Below, in pieces: positions 7,877-16,234 of a stretch of 36,819 nt of DNA. Made by a program: the position numbers and the translations under genes. The DNA comes from a virus: IMG/VR virus record IMGVR_UViG_3300028361_000073, positions 1 through 36,819 of that record; one strand, given 5' to 3'. Under the pieces are notes generated by a model. The model was not told where the DNA came from and did not search any database. It was given only the letters and a program-made list of their open reading frames with translations. Within the stretch, counting starts at the first letter, position 1. Each line of letters opens with the position of its first letter.

Positions 7877-9353
7877 TGGAAACTCCTTGCTTGTATTTAA
7901 TTTCTAGCCCGAAGAAGCGCCGCTTTACAGGGTCACTGACAGTCACTTTAAAAATGCATAATCGACTGACGCGGCCATTTCTATACCAGACTTGTCTTAT
8001 TTTTCTATTGCCTTCTGAGCCTAGCATTCTGGTTCTAGGGTCTTCGAAAACAACGCCGTCACGACTTATTTGCAACCTTACTTCTGGGTTTCTTTCCAAC
8101 TCACTGCCCACGCCTGATTCGCAAAGCAGCTCTATCGACGGTAAACTAAAGCTATTGCCTAAATTATACAAAGGACTTGTCGTGAAAAAGCTTATCATAG
8201 CTTCGTCGTATTCTGTGTATGTCGTTTCGCTTATTAGTCCTATTCTACCGTCCTCTGCGTCTCCTGCAAAAAGTTCGTTATATGCGCTGACTACGGATTG
8301 AATTCTGCATCGCTTTGTGACTTTACGATTATTAGCAAATACTTGGCTTTCTCTTTCATGCCATTGCCCTGTAGACACATCATATATAAAAGTCCAGCTG
8401 TCTGATGAAAAAGATACAAAGTCATGGCCGCGCAAAGAGTAAGCAAAACTAAATACCTGACCAATTTGCTCAGCGGATAGTTCGTGAAGTTTATTGTCTA
8501 TGGCTGTGGTGCTAATCTTTTGCGGCTCACTTCCGCTAAACATAAGAGCGACTGGCTGTTCATTCGAGCCGTTGCCTATCCAAAATACATTAGCGCCGAG
8601 CTTAATGACTGAAAAAGGTGATGCGCAACCGCGAGTAAGAACAAAGCCGTTTATTCTTTGAAATGGCACGCCTGCGCCGCCTATGTTTCGAAATGTTTCT
8701 GTGGTCTTAGCGCCAAGTAAATAAAGCTGATTTTTGTATACGAACGGAGCGACTATGTTATCAGGGTCTGCTTCCGCTGTAATTGAGTCTAATGCGTTCC
8801 AACTAAACCCGTCGTTGATTCCGCTGATTATTGCCTTTCTGCTATTTGTTGTCGCTATGAAATAACCATCTAAATAGACGACTTGTTGCGGCGTACCGTT
8901 GGCTGTAAATCCATTAGACGTTATTGGTTGAACGCTTGCGTTTTCAGAAGTCGAAGGTTGGTATATAAACCCAGAACCAGAATTGTTAATTATTATTAAT
9001 TGAACGCCGTTGTCTGACATGCTGCACAACCCTGTTCCGTCAATAGCGCCGACCGATACTGGATTATAAGCTATCGTACCGCCAAATAAAACAGAACGAA
9101 CTAGCTTGAAAAGCTGTTGCCCGTTTATAAAATACGGAACGCCGTTAAAAGACCATGCGCCTCTATTCCTATCAGCGGCCTTACGGCTGGTATTAGCGAC
9201 TTCTATAAGTCCTTGAACCTCGAATAGACTATCAGGCGTTAACGCAGGAGCTTGTGGTATATTGGGGAATAGTCCCACGCATCGCTGGTTTGCAAAAGGC
9301 AAGGAGTCGGATTGATAAAAACCAGCCCCTAAAGGCAAAGACATATTAGCCAT
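7869..9353 (-). CDS. Packaged-DNA stabilisation protein, P22 gp10-like (tail hub/plug)
   Basis: The protein has 494 residues, against 472 for P22 gp10. The beginning (MSLPLGAGFYQSDSLPFANQ, then CVGLFPNIPQ) and the repeated beta-strand blocks (KNQLYLLGAKTTETFRN, RINGFVLTRGCASPFSV, VFWIGNGSNEQPVALMFSG) are the gp10/Phage_stabilise pattern. In this family a propeller-like protein sits below the gp4 ring and closes the portal channel after packaging. It is encoded downstream of the gp4-like gene, as in P22, but with a long beta-helix gene inserted between them. The start is ATG at 9353; ATG at 9344 is an alternative, and neither has a strong Shine-Dalgarno. Confidence 0.85.
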   Translation of the reverse strand: MANMSLPLGAGFYQSDSLPFANQRCVGLFPNIPQAPALTPDSLFEVQGLIEVANTSRKAADRNRGAWSFNGVPYFINGQQLFKLVRSVLFGGTIAYNPVSVGAIDGTGLCSMSDNGVQLIIINNSGSGFIYQPSTSENASVQPITSNGFTANGTPQQVVYLDGYFIATTNSRKAIISGINDGFSWNALDSITAEADPDNIVAPFVYKNQLYLLGAKTTETFRNIGGAGVPFQRINGFVLTRGCASPFSVIKLGANVFWIGNGSNEQPVALMFSGSEPQKISTTAIDNKLHELSAEQIGQVFSFAYSLRGHDFVSFSSDSWTFIYDVSTGQWHERESQVFANNRKVTKRCRIQSVVSAYNELFAGDAEDGRIGLISETTYTEYDEAMISFFTTSPLYNLGNSFSLPSIELLCESGVGSELERNPEVRLQISRDGVVFEDPRTRMLGSEGNRKIRQVWYRNGRVSRLCIFKVTVSDPVKRRFFGLEIKYKQGVSNA

Positions 9354-9354
9354 A

Positions 9355-10932
9355 TTAGCTTGCTCTGATTAGAAGTTGATTAAGCTCTATGTTAGCGGTG
9401 GAGGTGCCATTAGCAAAGCCCACTTCAATAAAGTCACCAGCATTTAATGTAACGCCCCAAGCCAAAGTAACCACAGATGGAAGCTCTGTACTAATAAAGC
9501 TTGTTACTGAACTAGCATCTATTTTTGTTCCATTTAAAAAGTATGCTATTTTTACTGCTTGGTCTGTATTGGCCGCAGGTTCAAGGCCGCAGGTAGTATC
9601 TAACCTGCAAAACAACGGGCGCTTTCCGTTATATGTAATTCGTCCGCCTGTTGCGTTGCTGAAATAATCGGCCGTGTTAGATGTGTATGTGCCAGAAGCA
9701 AGAACGTATGCATCTATTGTCGCAATAGTAACCACCGCTGATGCGGCAAGAAATATTTGCGAAGCTGGCATAGTGTTAGGAATGCCAGCGACTTGATTGA
9801 ATTCCCAACCAATATTTCCATATGCAACTACATCTAACGCTGCGATGCCGCCGATTAGAGTGATTGAGTTAATAAGCGCATACGCATCAGCCGTTAAATT
9901 GGCCGCGCCTACTCCTTTAATAAGAGATTGGCCTGAAACAGAAGCTAGAACCTCAATCGCGGTCATGTCAATATTATTAAATGTAGCTGTTCCGAAATTT
10001 ACAAAGTCTAGCGCAGCGTTTGTGGCATTATTAATCACTAAATTTCTACAAGAGAATCGCCTGTTTGTTTGCGCTAAGTAAACGAACCCAGTTGCGCCTG
10101 TTATAAGCTCTATGAGAACATTGTCTATCGTTACAGATTCTTTACTGAGATTACCTAAATTGGCTACTTCGCGGATAATAACGTAGCCTATATAAAAAGA
10201 GCCGTTGGTGTTATTATTATTTATTAATGTTCCATTAGGGCAGTCAAGCGCTATTTCCTTTAAAACAAATGCGCCTTGTCCGTTAGTGAACATAACGCCA
10301 GTGCCTGTATATTCTAGCGTTACTATTCTTGGGTCAACAGACCTTATGACTGTGTTATTCGAAGTCAAAAAGCGGTTTGTTGTTGTTATGGAATTGCTAA
10401 TTAAATAATCAGTATCGGCCGCTAATGTAATTACTCCCGCGGATGCAGGCGGAAAGTCAGCCAGCGCGGTTATTATGGCTGTGCGATTAGAAACATCGAC
10501 TTGGCTGTTATCTATTATTATTTTATTATTTTCTTGGGTAATGGCAATCCCTCTGCCCGCGAACAAACGCCTCATTTCTATAGTGGATGAAGTTCTGTCT
10601 TTAATTATTCCTGCGCCGTCTACTGATGAGCCAGCGTTATTAAATTGCCCATTAATACTTACAGCGCCTAGTGGACTTACTGCTGCGGATATGCCTTGTC
10701 CCCCTAATATTCCGCGAATAATATAGTTGGGCGCTGTTCCTGTCAAAACAGGCGTTGCGCCTCCTGCGTTTGCGGAGATTATTGCTCCTGTTAGTCCTAG
10801 TGATGTGGCTAGATTACCGACCGTTACGCGATACAACTGGTCATTAGATACTATTGGTAATTGATCAGAAGAAGAAACGACTGTTTTGCCTAATGCAGCG
10901 GCAAGCTCTTGTGGTATGGTTTTACAAGCCAT
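9355..10932 (-). CDS. Beta-helix tail appendage protein with C-terminal jelly-roll-like domain
   Basis: The protein has 525 residues from the ATG at 10932, which has GGTGA 5 nt upstream; an ATG at 10944 is possible. The N-terminal ~60 residues (TIPQELAAALGKTVVSSSDQ, then VTVGNLATSL) resemble fibre attachment modules. Residues ~150-420 are short Asn/Ile/Thr/Val-rich strands with regular turns (SCRNLVINNATNAALDFVNF, TFNNIDMTAIEV). These resemble the pectate-lyase-type right-handed beta-helix of tailspikes. The last ~90 residues (LFCRLDTTCGLEPAANTD, VTLNAGDFIEVGFANG) resemble a C1q/TNF-like jelly roll used for trimerisation or receptor contact. It sits between the gp4-like and gp10-like genes, where P22 has nothing comparable. 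No catalytic residues could be assigned. Confidence 0.65.
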   Translation of the reverse strand: MACKTIPQELAAALGKTVVSSSDQLPIVSNDQLYRVTVGNLATSLGLTGAIISANAGGATPVLTGTAPNYIIRGILGGQGISAAVSPLGAVSINGQFNNAGSSVDGAGIIKDRTSSTIEMRRLFAGRGIAITQENNKIIIDNSQVDVSNRTAIITALADFPPASAGVITLAADTDYLISNSITTTNRFLTSNNTVIRSVDPRIVTLEYTGTGVMFTNGQGAFVLKEIALDCPNGTLINNNNTNGSFYIGYVIIREVANLGNLSKESVTIDNVLIELITGATGFVYLAQTNRRFSCRNLVINNATNAALDFVNFGTATFNNIDMTAIEVLASVSGQSLIKGVGAANLTADAYALINSITLIGGIAALDVVAYGNIGWEFNQVAGIPNTMPASQIFLAASAVVTIATIDAYVLASGTYTSNTADYFSNATGGRITYNGKRPLFCRLDTTCGLEPAANTDQAVKIAYFLNGTKIDASSVTSFISTELPSVVTLAWGVTLNAGDFIEVGFANGTSTANIELNQLLIRAS

Positions 10933-11443
10933 TTTTGTCACCATTGGTTGGATATACGTTTAAATCTTGGTCTTCACAAGTTCCAGGAAAGAATGGATCA
11001 TCCGAGAAGCCGCCACTATCATACTCATTGCCTGAGCCCAGAGGAACATTGCCGCTGAAGTTCGCCTTGCCTATTTGAACACCGTAGTTTTCCATAATAA
11101 CCATTGACATCATAGCGTTGTTTCTGAGGTCAGGACTTATTGGCATGTCGTAGCCGCTGGCTAAGCGAAGCGCTAAATTAAATACGATTGATTCTGTAAT
11201 ACCAGCGGGGACTGTGAGGATGTCATTAGGCGCATTAACATATGTGTACCCTACTTTAACGCCGTCTAGCGATAACGATGCCATCATGCGGTTCATGTAG
11301 CGTATGCCCGCGCTCATTTCAATCGGCTCAACTGTTTGTTCATCAGCTTGTATTGTTAACTCCGACAACGCGTCACGAACCACCTGCCCTGCTGTCTGCT
11401 GAAATCCGATTGGGTTTCTGTCTACTCTTGATGGTTCGCTCAT
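10922..11443 (-). CDS. Tail accessory factor, P22 gp4-like (portal-tail adaptor)
   Basis: The protein has 173 residues, against 166 for P22 gp4. The N-terminal part (GQVVRDALSELTIQADEQ, then IRYMNRMMASLSLDG) and the middle (ILTVPAGITESIVFNLALRLA, YDMPISPDLRNNA) match the P22_Tail-4 family. In that family twelve copies bind beneath the portal and initiate tail assembly. The gene lies downstream of the coat region, as in P22. Its last 11 nt overlap the beta-helix gene. The C-terminal ~35 residues are Gly/Asp/Asn-rich and probably flexible. Confidence 0.85.
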   Translation of the reverse strand: MSEPSRVDRNPIGFQQTAGQVVRDALSELTIQADEQTVEPIEMSAGIRYMNRMMASLSLDGVKVGYTYVNAPNDILTVPAGITESIVFNLALRLASGYDMPISPDLRNNAMMSMVIMENYGVQIGKANFSGNVPLGSGNEYDSGGFSDDPFFPGTCEDQDLNVYPTNGDKNGL

Positions 11444-11455
11444 AGTTGCCTCGGA

Positions 11456-11650
11456 TTATTCGAAAATTACACTGGACTGCGCGGCTTTAGCCTTGGCTTC
11501 CTTTTCAATGCGCTCCTTCTTTTTCTTTGCAGCTACATCTTTCTTTTTCTTTGCTTCTTTTTTAGCCTTAGCTTCATCCGCCTTAGCTTTAGTATCCGCC
11601 AAGTCGGCAAAGTCTACATTAATTCCGCTTACGTTGTAATTTGGTTGCAT
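11456..11650 (-). CDS. Small Lys/Ala-rich protein with N-terminal motif shared with an ejection protein
   Basis: This 64-residue protein has AGGTGA just upstream of the ATG. It opens with MQPNYNVSGINVDFADLAD and continues as a highly charged Lys/Ala/Glu helix (KAKKEAKKKKDVAAKKKK), ending QSSVIFE. The opening closely parallels that of the 444-residue protein at 3151-4485. The basic helix might bind DNA or the acidic scaffold. A short length, high lysine content and the coat-proximal location would fit a minor head or internal protein. No known family was recognised. Confidence 0.65.
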   Translation of the reverse strand: MQPNYNVSGINVDFADLADTKAKADEAKAKKEAKKKKDVAAKKKKERIEKEAKAKAAQSSVIFE

Positions 11651-11657
11651 GCATCAC

Positions 11658-11819
11658 CTATTTCTTTACGTTGATTTTGATGGTCTTCTCTTTTTGCGGC
11701 GCTTTACCTTCAGGCTCATCAATAGTCCAGCCGTTTCTCATCATGACTTCAGCCGCATCAAAATGGTCGTTAATGGTTATTGTTTTACCGTTTGGTTTAT
11801 ACATGTTGAGTTTTTTCAT
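11658..11819 (-). CDS. Small conserved-looking head-region protein, unknown
   Basis: This 53-residue ORF fills the gap between the coat terminator and the Lys-rich gene. It starts MKKLNMYKPNGKTITINDH, with AAEVMMRNGWTID in the middle and a Lys-rich end. AAGGA lies 6 nt before the ATG at 11819. Short proteins with a KPNGKTI, then GWT pattern are frequent beside phage coat genes, but no function is known to me. Good ribosome site, no overlap and coding-like composition support it. Confidence 0.65.
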   Translation of the reverse strand: MKKLNMYKPNGKTITINDHFDAAEVMMRNGWTIDEPEGKAPQKEKTIKINVKK

Positions 11820-11833
11820 TTTATATCCTTACT

Positions 11834-11864
11834 AAAAAGCGGCCAAACACGAAGGAATGGCCGC
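11834..11864 (-). terminator. Rho-independent terminator after the coat gene
   Basis: On the minus strand, a perfect 7-bp stem GCGGCCA/TGGCCGC with a 12-nt loop is followed directly by TTTTT. It sits 18 nt after the coat stop. It would reduce, not necessarily block, transcription into the tail genes, giving coat protein in excess. Confidence 0.75.
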
Positions 11865-11881
11865 AACCGAGGGAGTAACCT

Positions 11882-13159
11882 TTATGCAGGCGTGCCGTAG
11901 CCAAGACCAGCAAAGAACGGGTTGAATGTCACAAACGCAGGAAGTAAATCGAAACGTACTTTCTGGGTGTTTGCATCACCATCCGCATACTTAGATACGC
12001 GTAGCGAGAAACCATCTTCAGTTGTCGCAATTGTATCTGTGCTGTATAGCTTGGGTAGCTTAACGGTAGCTAAACCAAATGCTTGCTTTTGGAAGAACAA
12101 GTTTGGTTGCGCTGTATAACCGTTAGCGCCTAGTACTGTCACCACGTCATTATCCGCTATGGCCGTATCAATAGTGTTGTATTGACCATTAGCTTCGTGG
12201 ACTGCTGGGCCAGTAACAACGACATCAACAGCGCCGTCTGCTCCAATAGTAACGTCAGCGACAACAGTAGCACGAAACTTAACGCGTGCGCCAGAGCCGT
12301 CAACAAATGGTAACCGCGTGGACTGGTTTAAGTAATGGCGGCCTGTTACTTCTAAAACAGAACCAGCTACAATTACCGCGTTGGCTTGAAGACCATCAAT
12401 AGACCACGTTTGAATCATGGTGTCTTTTACTGATACATATGTTTGCGTAGGAACGCCAGCAAATGCACCCGCACGGTCAGCAAAGCTTCCGCCATCGCTG
12501 ATAGAGCTAAGGGTGTTTGCGGCAATTGCGCGTAAACCACCGAAGCTATCAGAAATCTGAGCCTTTTCCCAAGCTGTCCTAACTAAAGAATCAGCGGCTG
12601 TTAGTCCACTTTGAGCGCTTGCAAGCTCAGTGGCTACAAACGGGTTCATCGCGTAAAAAACTTCACTGTCCATCGGGCAACCGATAGATGTCATTAACGC
12701 GCCTGCGCCTGCAACATGACTCCACTCTTTAACAGGAGAGCCAGGAGTTCCAACAGATAATCCCGCATTAGTGCGCATATAGGCCGCTAAGGACGTTTCC
12801 AAAGTAGTCACAGCGCGAGTTGCCATAGGCGCAAGTAGCTGCTCCATTTGGTCAGACTCCAGTGCTTCTTCAATGTTCGACCATTCAGTGGCTATAGTGA
12901 TATAGTCCTGCACTACTGCAGTTGCCTTACCAGTAATAACATCTGATTTAGTCGAGCCGCTAATATCGCCGCCTGATGTACGTATTGCATTAAAGTCGGT
13001 GGGGCGTTTCACTGAAACAGTTCCACCAGTTCGTGGCGTAAAACGCCCTTGTATTAATTGTGTGTCGATTGATTTGGAAAGCACTTTGCTTGATTCAAAT
13101 TTTTCTAAGAAGACACGTGCAAGGTCTTCTACGACGTTACTGTTGAAATTATTAGCCAT
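11882..13159 (-). CDS. Major capsid (coat) protein, P22 gp5 family
   Basis: The protein has 425 residues, against 430 for P22 gp5. The N-terminus MANNFNSNVVEDLARVFLEK, the RTGGTVSVKRPTDF strand region, the helix DQMEQLLAPMATRAVTTLE (spine helix equivalent) and YMRTNAGLS match the HK97-fold coat proteins of the P22 group. The beta-rich segment at residues ~225-345 (VLEVTGRHYLN, VVADVTIGADG) is probably the inserted I-domain of this family. The C-terminus is FNPFFAGLGYGTPA. The start has AGGTAA about 6 nt upstream. Scaffold gene upstream and terminator downstream are the expected context for the most abundant virion protein. Confidence 0.9.
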   Translation of the reverse strand: MANNFNSNVVEDLARVFLEKFESSKVLSKSIDTQLIQGRFTPRTGGTVSVKRPTDFNAIRTSGGDISGSTKSDVITGKATAVVQDYITIATEWSNIEEALESDQMEQLLAPMATRAVTTLETSLAAYMRTNAGLSVGTPGSPVKEWSHVAGAGALMTSIGCPMDSEVFYAMNPFVATELASAQSGLTAADSLVRTAWEKAQISDSFGGLRAIAANTLSSISDGGSFADRAGAFAGVPTQTYVSVKDTMIQTWSIDGLQANAVIVAGSVLEVTGRHYLNQSTRLPFVDGSGARVKFRATVVADVTIGADGAVDVVVTGPAVHEANGQYNTIDTAIADNDVVTVLGANGYTAQPNLFFQKQAFGLATVKLPKLYSTDTIATTEDGFSLRVSKYADGDANTQKVRFDLLPAFVTFNPFFAGLGYGTPA

Positions 13160-13169
13160 GATTTATTAC

Positions 13170-14000
13170 CTATTCAAATTTTGTTTTAGAGCCAGTCAGC
13201 GGATATTTATCTCTTCTGTCTGGTGTTCCACCCTTCGACCGATTTGTAGGCGGCAGGGTGTTAGACTTTATTCGCTTCGAATTAAGCTTGGGCTTAATTT
13301 TCTGCTCGATGTATAATGCTGCGCGAATAGGGCTTGAGTTGGCCACTTCTAGTAGGTCTGCCATATTAGTAGAAAGAAACTTTGTAATGGCTGGGCCACT
13401 TTCGTCCTGTAATATGTGCATCGCTACGTCGTTGTGTAATCCTACTTGAGAAATAATATTACCTGCAGTAGACAACTCCTGCTGACTTACACCAAGCTTT
13501 TTAGCTCGACTCGTGTATGCCGTTGCTGCAGTTTGCATTTCCTGCTGTTGTTGCTGCTGGCTTTGATTAGTTCTCTGCTGGGATTGAGTCTCAAAGTTTT
13601 GCTTTTGCTGTTGCCAAGCCACTCTATCTGTAATAGCCTTATCTCGTGACCGTATCGCTTCTTGAAATTCCGCCGTGCTAACATCATCAGGGTCGGGTAA
13701 ATCATAAACTTGCGGCTCTTGACTATTCAGAATTTGCTGTTGCAGCTTTTGCAATTCTTCTTGTCTCGTCTCAGCTAATTTCTCAGCTTCTTTGCGCTTT
13801 CTGGTCAGCTCACCAATGCGTTCCTCGACTTTGGCGTTCTGCGCGTCTTTTACTTCGTGGTCGCTCTCACTATCGGGGTCTGAATCCGCTGAGTTTGCAT
13901 CAACTTCTTGCTCACCCTCTATGACACTGTCATCTTGTTCGTCGTTTTCCAAGATATCATCATTTTCCAGCTCTAAATCATCGTTTGCATCGGTACTCAT
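13170..14000 (-). CDS. Scaffolding protein, P22 gp8-like
   Basis: The protein has 276 residues, against 303 for P22 gp8, and lies directly upstream of coat. The N-terminal ~50 residues are extremely acidic (Asp/Glu runs). A long coiled-coil-like region (ERIGELTRKRKEAEKLAETR, then Gln-rich repeats at ~130-155) follows. The C-terminus is strongly basic (IKPKLNSKRIKSN, then PDRRDKY), corresponding to the basic helix-turn-helix by which P22-type scaffolds hold coat protein. The composition and position are distinctive even though scaffolds diverge quickly. Confidence 0.8.
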   Translation of the reverse strand: MSTDANDDLELENDDILENDEQDDSVIEGEQEVDANSADSDPDSESDHEVKDAQNAKVEERIGELTRKRKEAEKLAETRQEELQKLQQQILNSQEPQVYDLPDPDDVSTAEFQEAIRSRDKAITDRVAWQQQKQNFETQSQQRTNQSQQQQQQEMQTAATAYTSRAKKLGVSQQELSTAGNIISQVGLHNDVAMHILQDESGPAITKFLSTNMADLLEVANSSPIRAALYIEQKIKPKLNSKRIKSNTLPPTNRSKGGTPDRRDKYPLTGSKTKFE

Positions 14001-14051
14001 TTGTAGCCCCTTAGTAGGTCACCTTGATATAGCTCAAGTCGCTTTTTGTTA

Positions 14052-14080
14052 ATAGTAGCGGTAAACATCACAAAAGTCTA
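14052..14080 (-). promoter_or_regulatory. Possible promoter for scaffold and coat genes
   Basis: On the minus strand, TAGACT is followed after 17 nt by TACTAT, about 52 nt before the scaffold ATG. TAGACT is the same -35 hexamer seen at the plus-strand promoters at 18283 and 20915. The -10 matches TATAAT at only 4 of 6 positions, so this is weak. Confidence 0.3.
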
Positions 14081-16234
14081 TTATTCTATGATATTTTCTG
14101 CGGTTTGGTTAAAAGCTTTGGCCGCGGCTGAATTTACTATCACGTCCGCTCCCATCGCGTTCTTTATGTCAACAAGCAAATTACCCATTGCTTGCATCTT
14201 CTCGTTTTGCATTCTAATCATAGCGGCCATCTGATTAAACTGGTCGCGTGCGGCTTCTAGTTCTACTCTTTTGGCCTCTAATTCAATGCGTTCTTGCGTT
14301 TGTTGTATCTTCGCTCCGTCAACAGCAAGGTCACTTTGTAGCTTCTCTTGCTGCCCCATGTATTTAACTTCCATTTCTTTCATAGCAATCTGGTGAGAAG
14401 TAGCTTGATTCTGCTGCGCCATTAATGCAGTCTCCGCTTTCATCTGCTCAATCTTCATTGCCATTTCTTCGACGCTAGGCTCTTGAGGTTTATTGGCCGC
14501 CTCTTGTGCTGCCGCTCTCTCGTCTTCCGTCATCTGCTCGATAGGTATAACGCCGTTGTTGAGCGCTATTGATCTCATACGCTCTGCTATTTTATCGAAT
14601 CCAGGCGCATTAATATTCTTTAACCATATGTCGCCAGCAACTTGTATTAAACTAGGGTCGCGTTCCATAGCTCGCAAGAACATTTCCGATGACTCTTGCT
14701 GACGGTTCTTGTATGCTGGGCCAATGTCACAAACCACATCATACTTGCCTTGCGTTAGGTCGTTTAATGTTACGTCTTGGCCGCTTTGTTCGTCCGTGAC
14801 TACATTGTTCATCATAATCATTTCGATAGTGCCATCTTCTTTTAAAAGTCGCACTTGTCTGGTAGCGTCATAAACATAAGGGATTGCTTTGTTTAATACT
14901 ATGCCTGTTCTGCGTATCGCAGTCTCCATAGCCTCGAAGTATACGCTCGTACCGTTATTTCCGCGGTCAATCTGCTTCTCTATCGCTACGCCGCTCTGTA
15001 AATTAGTATTAGCGCCCATGTTAGCTGCAAACATGCCAGCGCTTCGGCTAATGGATTCATCTGAGCTTTGAATTAGTAATTGAACAGCGGCATTTGGGCT
15101 GCTTGCTCCACCTTCATAAGGCGGCGGCACTGCTCCTTGCGCGTTATAGAACTGCACTGGTTCCATGTTGGTGTTCATGGTTCTGATAGATTCTTCGTGC
15201 CCACGAGCTTGTCCCTTGGTCATGAATATTTTCTTACGTGGCGCCAATGCGACTTCTTCTACATTACGACTGACCGCGTAGTTGTGAACGCGCTGCATGT
15301 CCATTAACTTTTCGACCGCGCCGCGATATATAATTTTGCCTTCCGCTACTTCGAAATTACCATAACAGGGAATTATTGGAATGCTATCGAAAACCGTTTT
15401 TTGTTCTTCGCTTATCCAGCCGTTAGCATCTAACATTCTAAAGCAGCAAACATCGCGTGTCACTTCTCTGGAATCCTCGACTGTTATTCCCGCTGCAGCC
15501 AGCTCGTCTAATACGCTTTCTGTACCTTGGTCTGCGCGCAGCACTTTCCCGTCAGACATCAGTAAGACGGTAGACTTTTCTTTCTTTAGCCAGTAGTAAT
15601 GGCCGATAGTAACCGCGTCAGGCTTGTAGTAATATGCATTGTTCCACGAGTCGTTGCCTATGCTGACCAGAGACTTGCCTGGAAAATCTTCTGCAGCGTG
15701 GTCTTTGGAAATGTAATGCAAAACGACACCCCATCGCGCTTCAGAGCCGTCATTAGACAAATCGCCTGGGTCTAGCCACACTCTAGCGTGAGCATCGTGA
15801 ATTGACTCCACCATTAAATCTTGATCAAAGCTTTCTGAGTCATAATAGTCGTTAGTAACTAACCAAGCGCTAAATCCGCCTTTTATCATCTTACGCCCCG
15901 CCTGAGCGAAAATAGAATCAGCGTCACTTAGGTTGCGTATATTTCTTATAAGCCCGTCGCGCATGTTAGCGAGAGCGAGAGTGGCATCCCCGCCCGCGGG
16001 TCTAACTTTTATACTAAATTCGGCATTTTCCATCTCACCAGCTATCTGGTTAATGATGGGATTGGTGCGGTCATCGGTGTAACGAGGCTTGCCGCGCATT
16101 TTCGTTATAATGTCTGGTTCCCACTGCCCGTCTTTTTTATCTACAAAGTTATGGGCTTCACGCACGTTAGAACGCATATCGCGCTGAGTGCCTTGCGCTT
16201 CTCTTATCTTTATTACAATGTCGCTTGCTTTCAT
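14081..16234 (-). CDS. Portal protein, P22 gp1-like
   Basis: The protein has 717 residues from the ATG at 16234, which overlaps the terminase stop as TAATG; P22 gp1 has 725. TTG and GTG codons further up are possible but unlikely. The N-terminal DGQWEPDIITKMRGKPRYT, NPIINQIAGEMENAEFSIKV and VRVWLDPG-type segments match the P22_portal family. In that family, twelve subunits form the DNA channel. The C-terminal ~130 residues (QEPSVEEMAMKIEQMKAE, then QERIELEAKRVELEAARDQF) form a long helix or coiled coil, analogous to the barrel that extends into the capsid in P22. Confidence 0.9.
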   Translation of the reverse strand: MKASDIVIKIREAQGTQRDMRSNVREAHNFVDKKDGQWEPDIITKMRGKPRYTDDRTNPIINQIAGEMENAEFSIKVRPAGGDATLALANMRDGLIRNIRNLSDADSIFAQAGRKMIKGGFSAWLVTNDYYDSESFDQDLMVESIHDAHARVWLDPGDLSNDGSEARWGVVLHYISKDHAAEDFPGKSLVSIGNDSWNNAYYYKPDAVTIGHYYWLKKEKSTVLLMSDGKVLRADQGTESVLDELAAAGITVEDSREVTRDVCCFRMLDANGWISEEQKTVFDSIPIIPCYGNFEVAEGKIIYRGAVEKLMDMQRVHNYAVSRNVEEVALAPRKKIFMTKGQARGHEESIRTMNTNMEPVQFYNAQGAVPPPYEGGASSPNAAVQLLIQSSDESISRSAGMFAANMGANTNLQSGVAIEKQIDRGNNGTSVYFEAMETAIRRTGIVLNKAIPYVYDATRQVRLLKEDGTIEMIMMNNVVTDEQSGQDVTLNDLTQGKYDVVCDIGPAYKNRQQESSEMFLRAMERDPSLIQVAGDIWLKNINAPGFDKIAERMRSIALNNGVIPIEQMTEDERAAAQEAANKPQEPSVEEMAMKIEQMKAETALMAQQNQATSHQIAMKEMEVKYMGQQEKLQSDLAVDGAKIQQTQERIELEAKRVELEAARDQFNQMAAMIRMQNEKMQAMGNLLVDIKNAMGADVIVNSAAAKAFNQTAENIIE

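Noticed and set aside
7876-8301. Plus-strand 141-residue ORF
   Set aside because: It lies wholly antisense to the gp10-like gene, with no ribosome site or family resemblance.
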